63,592 bases of DNA from Muribaculaceae bacterium (GCA_017409345.1 JAFQSX010000037.1:1-63592); one strand, 5' to 3'. Positions 26,976 through 37,365 are shown, counted from the stretch's first letter. Program-made: numbers and translations. Notes: generated by a model not told the origin, from the sequence alone.

Positions 26976-27252
26976 TGTGTAATGATTGCTGTAAGTGTTG
27001 TGTTATCAAAATTGAGAATGTAAAGGTAACAACAAATCTTGATACGGCAATTTTGTCGCAAATCAAATTTATCAACAAGTTATCAATAGGGTTTGCTGTT
27101 AAAGATAATGAGTCTTAATAATGAAAGGGATAAAGATTGAAACAATTTGCCAAAAGTTACAAAAAAGTATTATATAATTTCCATATAACATTGGTTGGCA
27201 TTATCTTTGTGATGTTAATAGCGTGAAAATTAACCACACTATATTTAAAATT

Positions 27253-27939
27253 ATGACAAATTATTCAATTTATTTGATTTTTGGCATTATTGCCATTGTG
27301 AGTTACATCGTACAGGCTCGCTTAAATAGTAAGTTTGACAAGTATTCAAAAGAAGCACTTCCCAATGGATTGCGAGGGTGTGATGTTGCTCAACGAATGT
27401 TGGCGCAAAATGGTCTTCATGATGTGAAAGTTACACAAATAGGTGGCAGATTGTCAGATCATTATAACCCGACAGACAAAACGGTAAACCTCAGTCATGA
27501 CGTATATTATGGAAATAGTGTTGCGGCGGCTGCCGTTGCTGCACATGAATGTGGCCATGCAGTGCAACATGCTACTGCCTATTCATTCTTGACAATGCGT
27601 TCAAAAATGGTGCCGGCAGTGAATTTTGCATCAAAAGTTATGCCTTGGTTATTGCTTGCCGGTATAGTGACTATTGAAACATTCCCGATGTTGATGTTGG
27701 GTGGTATTGTTTTATTTGCAATCACTACATTATTTAGTTTTGTAACATTGCCGGTAGAAATTGACGCATCACGTAGAGCATTGGCATGGCTCAGCTCGGC
27801 ACATATTACCGATTATTCAACACATAATCATGCTAAAGATGCACTCAAGAGTGCTGCATATACTTATGTTGTTGCTGCTCTTGGCTCGTTGGCTACATTG
27901 ATATATTATATTTTAATGTTCACTTCGCGTAGGGATTAA
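27253..27939 (+). CDS. zinc metallopeptidase, YugP-like membrane family
   Basis: A membrane protein of about 228 residues with the zinc motif [12 protein letters not shown] near residue 103 and hydrophobic segments at the N-terminus, in the middle (about 125-170) and at the C-terminus. This is the DUF-type zinc metallopeptidase family COG2738 (YugP); the substrate is unknown. The ATG at 27253 is chosen because the segment before it lacks conserved sequence. TATCTTTG at 27202 is a plausible -7 box. Confidence 0.87.
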   Translation: MTNYSIYLIFGIIAIVSYIVQARLNSKFDKYSKEALPNGLRGCDVAQRMLAQNGLHDVKVTQIGGRLSDHYNPTDKTVNLSHDVYYGNSVAAAAVAAHECGHAVQHATAYSFLTMRSKMVPAVNFASKVMPWLLLAGIVTIETFPMLMLGGIVLFAITTLFSFVTLPVEIDASRRALAWLSSAHITDYSTHNHAKDALKSAAYTYVVAALGSLATLIYYILMFTSRRD

Positions 27940-27952
27940 CCATAATATTTTG

Positions 27953-27960
27953 TAACTTTG
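27953..27960 (+). promoter_or_regulatory. candidate -7 box for hisS
   Basis: TAACTTTG fits TAnnTTTG and lies 38 bases before the hisS start. No convincing -33 box is seen. Confidence 0.35.
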
Positions 27961-27998
27961 CACTCATTATAGCAAAAACAAAACAAAAAGAAATAAAA

Positions 27999-29363
27999 AT
28001 GGCACAAAAACCATCAATACCAAAGGGTACTCGCGATTTCTCGCCAATAGAAATGGCTCGTCGTAACTATATATTTGACACAATTCGTGAAGTGTTTAAG
28101 CTTTATGGATTTAAACAAATTGAAACTCCTGCAATGGAAAACCTATCAACTTTGATGGGAAAATATGGAGAAGAAGGGGACAAGTTGTTGTTCAAGATTC
28201 TTAACTCGGGCGATTTTTTGAGAGGTGCAGATAAAGCGCTTGTGGAAAATGATGATTATGTGCATCTAACATCACAAATAAGCGAGAAAGGGTTGCGTTA
28301 TGATTTGACGGTGCCATTTGCTCGCTATGTGGTGCAACATCGCAATGAGTTGCAGTTCCCATTCAAACGCTTTCAAATACAACCGGTGTGGCGTGCCGAC
28401 CGCCCTCAGAAAGGTCGTTATCGCGAATTTTATCAATGTGATGCCGACATCGTGGGTAGTGATTCGTTGGTAAATGAAATCGAATTATTGCAATTGGTTG
28501 ATGAAGTGTTCAGCCGATTGAAAATTAACATCACTATCAAACTTAACAACCGTAAAGTGCTTGCCGGTATTGCAGAGTTGATAGGGGCTCCCGAAAAGAT
28601 TATTGATATCACAGTTGCTATCGATAAAATCGACAAGATTGGAATTGAAAATGTAAATGCAGAGTTGCGCGAACGTGGTTTGAGCGATGATGCAATTGCA
28701 ACATTACAACCAATTTTAGGAATCGACGGAACAATAAGTGAGCGCCTCTCTCAATTAGAAACATTGCTCGCTTCATCGGAGATAGGTGCGCTCGGTGTAA
28801 AAGAGTTGCGTGAAGTGGTAGCAGGTGTAGAAGCATTGGGCTTGCGAGCAATGCTTGACCTTGATGTGTCATTGGCTCGTGGGTTGAATTACTATACCGG
28901 CACAATCATAGAAGTGAAGGCTCAAGATGTTGTGATAGGTAGCATTACAGGTGGTGGGCGTTATGACAACTTGACCGGAGTGTTTGGCCTAAATGGGGTG
29001 TCGGGTGTTGGTATCTCTTTTGGAGCCGATCGCATTTATGATGTGCTTAATACTCTTGATTTATATCCCGAGGAGGCAAAAGATTCAACTCAAGTGATGT
29101 TTACCAACTTTGGAGTAGCCGAGGCTGCAGTTTCAATGAAGATGCTCAAGCAATTGCGTAATGCCGGAGTTGCTGCCGAGATTTATCCTGATTCAGCCAA
29201 AATGAAAAAACAAATGGGTTATGCCGATGCTTTGGCAATTCCTTATGTGGCTATCGTGGGAGAAACAGAAATGGCACAAAACAAAATGATGCTAAAAAAT
29301 ATGACTTCAGGCGAACAATCACTTGTGAGTGTAGATGAAGCAATTGAAATAATAAAGAAATAA
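27999..29363 (+). CDS. hisS: histidyl-tRNA synthetase
   Basis: Charges tRNA-His. It has 454 residues, class II. The start [19 protein letters not shown] matches the family. Motif 2 is [26 protein letters not shown]-like near residue 127. The histidine A motif is [14 protein letters not shown] near 292, and [13 protein letters not shown] follows. The C-terminal anticodon-binding domain spans about 360-454. The PorT-like gene follows by about 20 bases on the same strand. Confidence 0.97.
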   Translation: MAQKPSIPKGTRDFSPIEMARRNYIFDTIREVFKLYGFKQIETPAMENLSTLMGKYGEEGDKLLFKILNSGDFLRGADKALVENDDYVHLTSQISEKGLRYDLTVPFARYVVQHRNELQFPFKRFQIQPVWRADRPQKGRYREFYQCDADIVGSDSLVNEIELLQLVDEVFSRLKINITIKLNNRKVLAGIAELIGAPEKIIDITVAIDKIDKIGIENVNAELRERGLSDDAIATLQPILGIDGTISERLSQLETLLASSEIGALGVKELREVVAGVEALGLRAMLDLDVSLARGLNYYTGTIIEVKAQDVVIGSITGGGRYDNLTGVFGLNGVSGVGISFGADRIYDVLNTLDLYPEEAKDSTQVMFTNFGVAEAAVSMKMLKQLRNAGVAAEIYPDSAKMKKQMGYADALAIPYVAIVGETEMAQNKMMLKNMTSGEQSLVSVDEAIEIIKK

Positions 29364-29383
29364 CCATCAAAAGTATATTTGTG

Positions 29384-30001
29384 ATGAAAAAAATATTAAC
29401 AGCAATAATAGTGATGACTGCGCTATTTGGCGTCTCTACTGTCAATGCACAATTGAGATATGGTGTGATTGCCGGTGCAAGCATCAATGATTTGAAGTTT
29501 ACTCAAGATCTCATTACGGTTGATAGTGAAGTAGGGTATTCGGTAGGTGGATTCTCTGAATTGATGTTCCCCGGAGTAGGATTCGGACTTGACTTCGGAC
29601 TGATGTATTCGCAACGAGGTGCATCATTACATTTAGGCGAAAAAGAAGTTTGGGCTTCAGATGGATTTGGCACAGAACGAGCCTATCTTCATTGCATAGA
29701 AATTCCTATCAATTTGCGTTTTAAATTTCATCGATTAAATGGCATTGAAGATTATGTGGCCCCATTCGTATTTGGTGGTCCATCATTTACACTTCTTGCC
29801 GGACATGGAAATGTTGATGCACTTGAATATGCCGGTGGCGAGGTGGGTTTGCAAGCAGGTATAGGTGTAGAGTTGTTCAAAAATTGGCAACTATCGGCAA
29901 GTCATAATTGGGGCATGACTTATAGCCTCAAAACAAAAAAACTTGACGACTTCAGTGCTCTCAATCGTTCATGGAACATTAGATTGGCATATTTGTTTTA
30001 G
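29384..30001 (+). CDS. PorT-like outer membrane beta-barrel protein
   Basis: About 205 residues with a signal peptide (MKKILTAIIVMTALFGVST, cleavage after VNAQ). Alternating strands follow, starting LRYGVIAGASINDLKF, and the protein ends in the aromatic residue typical of outer-membrane barrels (RLAYLF). The family is outer membrane beta-barrel PF13568-type. The final base of its TAG stop codon is the first base of a 196-bp inverted-repeat element. Without the element the stop would be TAA at the same codon. Confidence 0.82.
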   Translation: MKKILTAIIVMTALFGVSTVNAQLRYGVIAGASINDLKFTQDLITVDSEVGYSVGGFSELMFPGVGFGLDFGLMYSQRGASLHLGEKEVWASDGFGTERAYLHCIEIPINLRFKFHRLNGIEDYVAPFVFGGPSFTLLAGHGNVDALEYAGGEVGLQAGIGVELFKNWQLSASHNWGMTYSLKTKKLDDFSALNRSWNIRLAYLF

Positions 30002-30196
30002 GGAACTTCTATAAATTACTTTGTGAAGATTTATGAATTTTATTTGAGCATATTTTTGCTTTTTTTGTTGAATGAGCATAGCGAGTTATGCGATTGAAAC
30101 AAAGGCAAAAAGATGCCAAAGAAAAGCATAAAGCACACAAAAGAACGTCCCCAATAACTACTGTTTATTTAATTCGTGGAATTTATAGAAATTCCC
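30001..30196. mobile_element. miniature inverted-repeat element (MITE)
   Basis: A 196-bp unit bounded by GGGAACTTCTATAAATT (30001-30017) and AATTTATAGAAATTCCC (30180-30196), which are inverted copies with one mismatch. It is flanked on both sides by TTTA (29997-30000 and 30197-30200), a likely 4-bp target duplication. The interior has no open frame of note but has a small hairpin GCATAGCGAGTTATGC. It has the form of a non-autonomous transposable element. Confidence 0.75.
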
Positions 30197-30256
30197 TTTA
30201 AGAATATACTCCAAAATTATATTGAAAACGCGAGGAATTTATTTCACTCGCGTTTT

Positions 30257-30709
30257 TTATAACTCTTGATAAGAGGGTATATCGGGGAGAAACTCATAGG
30301 ATTTTTTCTCAAAATCGATGTGGCAACAATAGTGGTTTATCCCATTGGAAACAATGAGGTATGGTGCGTGGAAAACCATATTATAGCGAATAATTTGGTC
30401 AAATGTTTTTTGCGATATTTTTACTGTAGGGGCTTTATATTCAACAATGACAAGCGGTTGTGCCGACGAGTTATATACGACAGTGTCGCTACGCCTAGAT
30501 GTGCCGTTGAGTGAGAGAGAAACTTCATTGGCCATCAACCCTACGGGAAACCCTTTGTGGCCAATAAGAAATGCCACGAAGTGTTGTCTTACCCATTCTT
30601 CGGGAGTGAGCGCGACAAACTTCCCTCGCAACCTGTCAAAAATCTGATGTGTACCATCGTTAGCGGTTGTGACATTGATGTTGTATTGAGGAAGATTAAG
30701 AGGTGTCAT
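30257..30709 (-). CDS. type I restriction HsdR N-terminal-like nuclease-fold protein
   Basis: A 150-residue protein of the HSDR_N_2 family (PF13588 type). It has a PD-(D/E)xK arrangement: EVSLSLNGTSRRSDTVVY then LVIVEYKAP, where D and E-x-K are the expected catalytic residues. No HsdR helicase, HsdM or HsdS genes are adjacent, so it is a stand-alone family member. Its role is unknown; such genes are often next to holA in Bacteroidales. It is divergent from holA. Confidence 0.82.
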   Translation of the reverse strand: MTPLNLPQYNINVTTANDGTHQIFDRLRGKFVALTPEEWVRQHFVAFLIGHKGFPVGLMANEVSLSLNGTSRRSDTVVYNSSAQPLVIVEYKAPTVKISQKTFDQIIRYNMVFHAPYLIVSNGINHYCCHIDFEKKSYEFLPDIPSYQEL

Positions 30710-30794
30710 TTAAGAATCATTGTTGAATTTTGCAGTAAAAGGAATTTTGTGTAAATTTACACAATTATTCCATTATAGCAAAATTATAAAATCA

Positions 30795-31835
30795 ATGGCA
30801 GCAGCACCATCGGTAACATTTGAAAGTCTTAAATCGCAGTTGGCAAAGCGTCAATATGCTCCCATTTATCTATTGCATGGAGAAGAAGGGTATTATATAG
30901 ATGCTCTTGTGAAAATATTTGAGCAAATATTGCCACCTGAAGAAAGGGACTTTAACATGTATACGATGTATGCTCCCGAGGTGTCGCCTGATACGGTGAT
31001 GGATGCGTGTCGTCGTTATCCGATGATGTCGGAGTATCAAGTCGTGATATTGAAAGAGGCTCAAGCCATAAGAGCCGATCAACTTAATCGACTGCATTTA
31101 TATGCATCACAACCATCGCCATCAACCATTCTGGTTATATGCTGCAGAGGGGCAGTGGCAAAAGCGAAAGACCTTATAGCCCAAATAAAGAAAAATAATG
31201 GAGTCGTATTTCTATCGGAGAAGATAAAAGAATATAATGCAATTAATTATATCAGTTCATATATAAAAATTAAAGGTCTTAATGCCGAACAAAAATCGCT
31301 TGAGATGTTGCGCGATTATATCGGTACAGATTTATCTCGATTATATAATGAGATTGATAAATTAGCATTGATTCTTGGTAAAAATGCCATGATAACCCCC
31401 GAGAGCATTGAGCGTAATATCGGGGTAAGTAAGGACTATAATAACTTTGAGTTGATTGATGCATTGTCACAAAAGGATGCATTAAAGGCTTTCAATATAA
31501 TAGAGTATTTCAGGCTTAATCCGAAAAGTAACCCTGTGGTATTAACGGCATCGTCAATTTTTGGATATTTCTCGGATCTATTGATGTTGTATTTTACTAA
31601 AGATAAATCAGAAGCAAATCTGATGTGGTTGGTAGGTGCTAAATGGCCTGTGCAATTTGCGAAATTCCGTAATGGAATGAAAAATTATAATGCTTACCAA
31701 GTTATAGAAATCATTGCGGCAATAAGGGAATTTGATGCAAAATGTAAAGGTATTGACAGCCGCCAAAATGAATATATGCTATTGAAAGACTTGGTATTCC
31801 ACATCCTATCTGCTCCCGGAGATATAAGTTTTTGA
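30795..31835 (+). CDS. holA: DNA polymerase III subunit delta
   Basis: The clamp-loader subunit that opens the sliding clamp. It has about 346 residues from the ATG at 30795 (MAAAPSVTFESLKSQLAKRQ). The typical LLHGEEGYYIDALV lies near residue 25. The AAA-like domain is followed by RLYNEIDKLALILG near 195 and the C-terminal collar with QNEYMLLKDLVFHIL. An upstream in-frame TTG-type extension of 25 residues looks non-coding. Confidence 0.92.
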   Translation: MAAAPSVTFESLKSQLAKRQYAPIYLLHGEEGYYIDALVKIFEQILPPEERDFNMYTMYAPEVSPDTVMDACRRYPMMSEYQVVILKEAQAIRADQLNRLHLYASQPSPSTILVICCRGAVAKAKDLIAQIKKNNGVVFLSEKIKEYNAINYISSYIKIKGLNAEQKSLEMLRDYIGTDLSRLYNEIDKLALILGKNAMITPESIERNIGVSKDYNNFELIDALSQKDALKAFNIIEYFRLNPKSNPVVLTASSIFGYFSDLLMLYFTKDKSEANLMWLVGAKWPVQFAKFRNGMKNYNAYQVIEIIAAIREFDAKCKGIDSRQNEYMLLKDLVFHILSAPGDISF

Positions 31836-31841
31836 AAATAT

Positions 31842-31884
31842 AAATAAAAGGACCAAGAGTATATCTTTGTCCTTTTATTTATCT
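31842..31884. terminator. bidirectional terminator between holA and the first PBP gene
   Basis: The stem AAATAAAAGGAC / GTCCTTTTATTT has A and T runs on both sides and lies between convergent genes. Confidence 0.85.
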
Positions 31885-31894
31885 GGAAATAGAA

Positions 31895-34207
31895 TTAGTC
31901 ATATACCTCTTCGATGGTAGTGGTTATCGAGTCTTCGTTTTCGGTTACTATCGGATTTTTGTAAACAATCGCATCTTCATCAATGGTAAATTTATCAGTG
32001 CGTTTATATGGGAGTTTTTTGTTGTTGTAAACTTTTGACATGAAACTCTTGCAAATGGGAAGTGCAGTGTATGCCCCTGAACGATTGAGATGTATATATG
32101 CAACTTCGCCACCAACCCATGCTCCGAATACAAGTTTAGGAGTGAATCCCATAAACCATCCATCGGCGTTGTGGTCGGTAGTCCCTGTTTTACCTCCCAT
32201 GCTGGCATTTAATGAATTCATTGAGCGCCCGGTGCCGTTTTTAACTACACTTTGAAGTGTCTCAAGCATGCGAGCATAGCCATTTTTTGTCATTGCATGA
32301 GAAGAACGAGGAGTAAATGATGCAATGATATTGCCGGCGCGATCAGTAATATGTGTGACCATCATTGATGCTGATGAAAATCCTTGATTGGCAAATGCTG
32401 AATAGCCGACACACATTTCACGAAGTGGCACTTCGCATGAACCAAGTGCTATTGTTGTGGTCTTTTCGATGTTGTCTTTAATAAGACCTTGAGCGCCCAT
32501 TTGGTCAATCATTCGTTGGGTGCCTATTGAGTGAATGAGCCATGCCGATGCACCATTGTGCGATTTGGTTAAGGCTGTTTTAAGAGGCATTGTTCCTTCG
32601 CTTGATCCTTTGGGGTTCCATGTAGGAGAAGAACAATTGACTTCATCGCTTGGGTCGAGGTCGAGGTCTTCAATGGCTGCAGCATAAAGATAAGGCTTGG
32701 CGGTTGACCCGATTTGACGTCGTCCTGTTGAAACCATATCATATTTGAATCGTCGGTAGTCAGCGCCACCAACATAGGCTTTGATGTGCCCATTGTTGGC
32801 ATCCATAGCCATAAAACCGGCACGTAAGAATTGTTTATAATATAGAATTGAGTCATAAGGAGTCATTGTGACATCTTGTGGGCCATTGTAACTAAATACC
32901 GTCATGTCAATAGGTGTATTAAATTCTTGCATTATCTCTTCATGAGATTTGCCTGCATTTTTTCCAATACGATATCTATCGCTATGACGAATTGATGTGT
33001 TGATGAATTTGTCAATGTTTTGTTTAGTTAAATGTCCATGAGTACTATATAGAGAGTACTTGTTTTTATATCTCGTTGTGCCAAATTCTTTTTGAAGTTT
33101 CTTTAATTGTCCTTCTAATGCATCTTCGGCATATTCTTGCATGCGAGAGTCAATCGTTGTATAAATTCGTAGTCCATCTTTATAGATGTCATAATCATTT
33201 TTTTCGCACCATCCATATAATGGATCATCGGCCCATGCTGTAGAATCGCTACGAAATTGTTTTATGTTCCATGCCGAATAATCATCACGGTCAGGTTTCT
33301 TTGCCGAAAGGTAACGGCGCAATTCTTCACGGAAATAAGGCGCAATTCCGTCATTATGTCCATGAGGACGATGATAGTCAACAATCAATGGTTTTTCTTT
33401 TAATTTATCATATTCTTCTTGAGATAAGAAACCGGCAACAACCATTTGGTGCAAAACGACATTACGGCGTTTGCAAGTGCGTTCGTTGTGTCGTATGGGG
33501 TTGAAATATGATGGATTTTTAACCATCCCAACAAGGGTGGCTGCTTCTTCGATAGTCAGGTCAGATGGCTTTTTCCCAAAATAGACATGTGCGGCCGATT
33601 TTACACCAACAGCATTATATAGAAAGTCAAATTGGTTGAGATACATTTTGATGATTTCATCTTTGGAATAGTATCTTTCAAGTTTCAACGCAATCATCCA
33701 TTCAACCGGCTTTTGTAATGCACGTTTAAAACTATTTTCGGCGGGTTGTTGAGTGTAAACTTGTTTTGCTAATTGTTGGGTTAGGGTAGATGCTCCACCA
33801 GCACTTTCTTGTCCGAGAAGTCCTCGTTTTACAATCGCACGCAATAGCGCTCTGGCATCAATTCCTGAATGGTCATAAAAGCGTACGTCTTCGGTGGCAA
33901 CAAGTGCATCAATCATGTGTTGAGGTATCTCTTCGAGATCGGTATATATGCGATTTTCCGAACCGGAATAGTATCGTCCCATTTCTTTGCCATCGGCTGA
34001 ATATATAAGTGTGGCATATTTGTCATTGGGATTAGTGATGTCTTCGATAGATGGCATGTATCCGATAATGCCATTGTATATGAGAATGAGAAATAAAAAT
34101 GATAATGCAACGATAGATCCAAATGTAATCCAAATGAGGTTTACAATCTGATTTTTGCGAAGTGATTTTTTATTTTGTTTTTGTCTCTTGTTTCGGTTGT
34201 TATTCAT
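31895..34207 (-). CDS. class A penicillin-binding protein 1A (copy 1)
   Basis: A bifunctional peptidoglycan glycosyltransferase/transpeptidase of 770 residues. One N-terminal membrane segment (IVALSFLFLILIYNGIIGYM) precedes the glycosyltransferase domain (ATEDVRFYDHSGID, GGASTLTQQLAKQVY with the catalytic Glu before it). The transpeptidase has GSTAKPYLY (Ser-x-x-Lys), a KSHNGAS motif (SxN type) and KTGTT near residue 690. It is homologous along its full length to the next gene, about 90 bases upstream on the same strand: the two are a tandem duplication. Confidence 0.94.
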   Translation of the reverse strand: MNNNRNKRQKQNKKSLRKNQIVNLIWITFGSIVALSFLFLILIYNGIIGYMPSIEDITNPNDKYATLIYSADGKEMGRYYSGSENRIYTDLEEIPQHMIDALVATEDVRFYDHSGIDARALLRAIVKRGLLGQESAGGASTLTQQLAKQVYTQQPAENSFKRALQKPVEWMIALKLERYYSKDEIIKMYLNQFDFLYNAVGVKSAAHVYFGKKPSDLTIEEAATLVGMVKNPSYFNPIRHNERTCKRRNVVLHQMVVAGFLSQEEYDKLKEKPLIVDYHRPHGHNDGIAPYFREELRRYLSAKKPDRDDYSAWNIKQFRSDSTAWADDPLYGWCEKNDYDIYKDGLRIYTTIDSRMQEYAEDALEGQLKKLQKEFGTTRYKNKYSLYSTHGHLTKQNIDKFINTSIRHSDRYRIGKNAGKSHEEIMQEFNTPIDMTVFSYNGPQDVTMTPYDSILYYKQFLRAGFMAMDANNGHIKAYVGGADYRRFKYDMVSTGRRQIGSTAKPYLYAAAIEDLDLDPSDEVNCSSPTWNPKGSSEGTMPLKTALTKSHNGASAWLIHSIGTQRMIDQMGAQGLIKDNIEKTTTIALGSCEVPLREMCVGYSAFANQGFSSASMMVTHITDRAGNIIASFTPRSSHAMTKNGYARMLETLQSVVKNGTGRSMNSLNASMGGKTGTTDHNADGWFMGFTPKLVFGAWVGGEVAYIHLNRSGAYTALPICKSFMSKVYNNKKLPYKRTDKFTIDEDAIVYKNPIVTENEDSITTTIEEVYD

Positions 34208-34298
34208 AATTTCTGTTTTATTAAAATAAAGTTTATTTGGCTATAAAGTGTATTATGATTTTAAGGATTTTGCTTGAATATGTGACGTTTAAAGATGT

Positions 34299-36638
34299 TT
34301 AATCATAAACGTCTTCAACTGTAGTTGAAGATTCTGCTTCTTTTTTTGGTGTATAAATGGGCTTTTTATATACCACAGCATCTTCAAATTCAGCAAATTT
34401 ATCACTCCTTTTATAGGGTAAAGTTTTATCATTATAAACTTTGGTCATGAATTGTTTGCATATAGGAAGCGCTGTACGGCCACCAATCATGTTGAGGTGA
34501 ATGAATTTATTTTCGCCACCAACCCATGCCCCAAATACAAGTTTAGGCGTGAATCCCATAAACCAACCATCGGCATTAAAGTCTGTGGTACCTGTTTTGC
34601 CACCCATTTCGGCTCCAAGAGAACTCATTGATCGTCCTGTGCCATTTTTTATTACGCTTTTAAGGGTTTCAAGCATACGGGCATATCCGTTTTTAGAAAG
34701 TGCTTGTTGTTGGCGAGGAGTGAACTGTTCAATAATATTACCACTATTGTCGGTAATTTTAGTAACCATCATCGCTGCTGATGAGAATCCTTGATTGGCA
34801 AATGGAGAATATCCAACGCACATTTCTTTTAGTGGTATTTCGCAAGAGCCAAGAGCGATTGTTTGGTCAACTCTGATATTTTCTTTAACTAAACCATGTG
34901 TTCCCATTTGGTCAATCATTCTTTCGGGGCCTATTTCATACATGAGACCGGCTGAAGCCCCATTGTGAGATTTTGTTAACGCCATTTTTAATGGCATTGC
35001 GCCATATCCACTACCACGAGGTTGCCAAACGGGAGAATATGTCTTAATTCGGTCATTGGGGTCCAAATCTAAATCTTCTATTGCAGCCGAGTAAAGGTAT
35101 GGCTTGGCTGTAGATCCGATCTGTTTGCGACCAATGGATACCATATCATAACGGAAATGCTCATAGTCAATACCACCAACATAGGCTTTAATGTGACCAT
35201 TGGTAACATCCATTGCCATAAAGCCGGAGCGAAGAATTTGTTGACGATAAAGGATTGAGTCAAGTGGAGTCAAGATCATTTCTTTGGGTCCATCATAACT
35301 AAACATCGTCATTTCGTGGGGAACATTGAACTCGGCTAAAATTTCTTCATGAGATTTGCCGGCTTTCTTTCCCATGCGATATCTATCGCTATGGCGAATA
35401 GAGGTGTTGATAAATTTGTCAACATTCTCTTTGCTCAAACGAGTGTATGTAGAGTATAGAGTGTATCGGTTTTTGTATCGAGTATATCCAAATGCGTTTT
35501 GGTAAATTTTCATTTGATTTCTAACTGCATCTTCGGCATACTTTTGCATTTTAGTGTCGATGGTGGTATATATCTTAAGACCATCGCCATAAATGTTATA
35601 TCCGTTTTTTTCGCCCCATCCATATAGAGGATCATTAACCCAAGCCACTGAATCGGCATTGAATTGTTTTTCTTCCCATTTTTGGTAGTTTTCGCGTTTA
35701 GGCTCTTTGGCTGTTAGATATCGGCGTAATTCTTCGCGGAAATATTGTGCGATACCATCGGAATGGCTTTCCGGACGATGATATGTTACTCCTAAAGGTA
35801 GTTGTTTTAATTCTTCGGCCTTGGTTGAGTTAAGAATGCCGGCGAGAGCCATTTTGTGAAGGACCATGTTGCGACGTTCGCGAGTGCGTTCCGGGTGGCG
35901 AAGTGGGTTGAAATATGATGGGTTTTTTACCATCCCCACAAGCATAGCCGATTCTTCGATATTTAATTGAGAAGGTTCTTTGCCAAAATATACATGAGCA
36001 GCCGATTTTACCCCTACAGCATTATAAAGGAAGTCAAATCGGTTAAGATACATTTTTATAATCTCATCTTTGGAATAGTTGCGTTCAAGTTTTAATGCAA
36101 TCATCCATTCTACAGGTTTTTGCATCGCACGTTCCAACTTGTCGGTAGCCGGCTTCTCGGTGTAAATTTGTTTGGCAAGTTGTTGAGTGAGAGTTGAGCC
36201 TCCACCGGCTGTCGCATCACCCATTATCCCTGTTTTTATTATTGCGCGGAATATAGATTTGAAGTCAATACCGGAATGTTCATAGAAACGTTCATCTTCG
36301 GTTGCAATGAGAGCATCAATCATGTGTTGTGGAATTTCGGACATATCAGAGTAGATGCGATTGCCCGAACCGGCATAGTAACGACCAATTTCAACCCCAT
36401 CGGCCGAATATATGAACGATGCATATTTGTTTTGAGGATTGGCAATGTCTTCAACCGAAGGCATATATCCTATAACGCCATTATAAATGAGAATGAAAAA
36501 CAAATAGATAAGTCCGACTAAAGAACCAAAGCAAGTCCAAATCCAGATGACAAGTTTACTTTTACGAGACTTTTTCCCTTTTTGAGCCTTTTTGTCGGCT
36601 GATTTAAGTTGCGAGTTTTCTTTTTTTATAAAGCCCAT
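34299..36638 (-). CDS. class A penicillin-binding protein 1A (copy 2)
   Basis: About 779 residues with the same architecture as its neighbour: membrane anchor near residue 40, glycosyltransferase (ATEDERFYEHSGID, GGGSTLTQQLAKQIY), transpeptidase with GSTAKPYLY, KSHNGAS and KTGTT. Differences are concentrated in the N-terminal basic tail (KKAQKGKKSRKSK) and in surface loops. The start at 36638 is supported by a promoter whose -7 box ends about 21 bases upstream; an in-frame ATG at 36689 would lie within that promoter. Confidence 0.94.
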   Translation of the reverse strand: MGFIKKENSQLKSADKKAQKGKKSRKSKLVIWIWTCFGSLVGLIYLFFILIYNGVIGYMPSVEDIANPQNKYASFIYSADGVEIGRYYAGSGNRIYSDMSEIPQHMIDALIATEDERFYEHSGIDFKSIFRAIIKTGIMGDATAGGGSTLTQQLAKQIYTEKPATDKLERAMQKPVEWMIALKLERNYSKDEIIKMYLNRFDFLYNAVGVKSAAHVYFGKEPSQLNIEESAMLVGMVKNPSYFNPLRHPERTRERRNMVLHKMALAGILNSTKAEELKQLPLGVTYHRPESHSDGIAQYFREELRRYLTAKEPKRENYQKWEEKQFNADSVAWVNDPLYGWGEKNGYNIYGDGLKIYTTIDTKMQKYAEDAVRNQMKIYQNAFGYTRYKNRYTLYSTYTRLSKENVDKFINTSIRHSDRYRMGKKAGKSHEEILAEFNVPHEMTMFSYDGPKEMILTPLDSILYRQQILRSGFMAMDVTNGHIKAYVGGIDYEHFRYDMVSIGRKQIGSTAKPYLYSAAIEDLDLDPNDRIKTYSPVWQPRGSGYGAMPLKMALTKSHNGASAGLMYEIGPERMIDQMGTHGLVKENIRVDQTIALGSCEIPLKEMCVGYSPFANQGFSSAAMMVTKITDNSGNIIEQFTPRQQQALSKNGYARMLETLKSVIKNGTGRSMSSLGAEMGGKTGTTDFNADGWFMGFTPKLVFGAWVGGENKFIHLNMIGGRTALPICKQFMTKVYNDKTLPYKRSDKFAEFEDAVVYKKPIYTPKKEAESSTTVEDVYD

Positions 36639-36658
36639 TACTCTATCTATATTTAGTG

Positions 36659-36689
36659 CAAAGATACTCTCTTTGTGCCAAATATGCAA
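36659..36689 (-). promoter_or_regulatory. promoter of the PBP gene pair
   Basis: On the - strand TTG (36689-36687) and TATCTTTG (36666-36659) are 20 bases apart. This is a good match to the Bacteroidota consensus and argues for the downstream PBP start codon. Confidence 0.55.
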
Positions 36690-36761
36690 TAGATTAATGT
36701 GTGATACGTGTTAATTAGGTATTTTTTTGTTACTTTTGTAGCCAAAATAAAACCAATCGAT

Positions 36762-37325
36762 ATGACAAAATTTAATGATATGCAAGTGGTCAAACGCCGT
36801 TTTTTTGCAATGCGAAATGGTGCAGTAGCCGATAATATGCGAAAATTGGGTGCAAGTTATAGAATTATATTTGGTCTAAATTTGCCTCAAATAGTGGAGA
36901 TTGCAAATGAAACTCCTCAAGACTCCTCTTTGGCTGAAGCATTGTGGAATAATAAATCAACGCGAGAAAGCCAATTGATGGCTCCAATGATTTATCCTCG
37001 TGAGCAATATGGCTTTGATGTTGCATGTCGTTGGGTTTCTGAAATATCAACAATAGAAGTGGCCGATGTGTTATGCCATAGATTGTTGCGTCACATGAAT
37101 TATGCATGGCAATTGGCCGAAGTCATGATAAAATCATCTGTTGTAATGGAACGATATGTCGCCTTGCGTTTGATGTTTAATTTGTTACCGGGTAATATGG
37201 ATGAAATAAAGCATTATGCGGAGGAGGAAAAAGCAAAAGAAGAACCATTGACAATGTTGTTGTGCCATCAGTTACTTGATGAGATTGCTTTTATCTGTGA
37301 GGATTCTATAGAGAACGATGGGTAA
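36762..37325 (+). CDS. DNA alkylation repair (AlkD-like) HEAT-repeat protein
   Basis: About 187 residues, all helical. NKSTRESQLMAPMIYP and VADVLCHRLLRHMNYAWQLAE resemble the HEAT-like repeats of the AlkD/AlkC DNA glycosylase family, which removes alkylated bases. The protein is shorter than canonical AlkD (about 230 residues), so the catalytic Asp/Arg positions are uncertain. The ATG at 36762 follows a good -7 box (TACTTTTG at 36731). Confidence 0.7.
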   Translation: MTKFNDMQVVKRRFFAMRNGAVADNMRKLGASYRIIFGLNLPQIVEIANETPQDSSLAEALWNNKSTRESQLMAPMIYPREQYGFDVACRWVSEISTIEVADVLCHRLLRHMNYAWQLAEVMIKSSVVMERYVALRLMFNLLPGNMDEIKHYAEEEKAKEEPLTMLLCHQLLDEIAFICEDSIENDG

Positions 37326-37365
37326 AAGGCTTATTACGCAAAAATTTCCATTTGAGAGTTTGGGG

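Noticed and set aside
27065-27095. Two DnaA-box-like motifs (TTATCAACA, TTATCAATA) upstream of tdk
   Set aside because: Each differs from the consensus, there are only two, and no origin genes are near; AT-rich gaps give such matches by chance.
30257-30709. Part of a type I restriction system
   Set aside because: Only the N-terminal nuclease-like domain exists here, as a stand-alone family, with no helicase, methylase or specificity genes.
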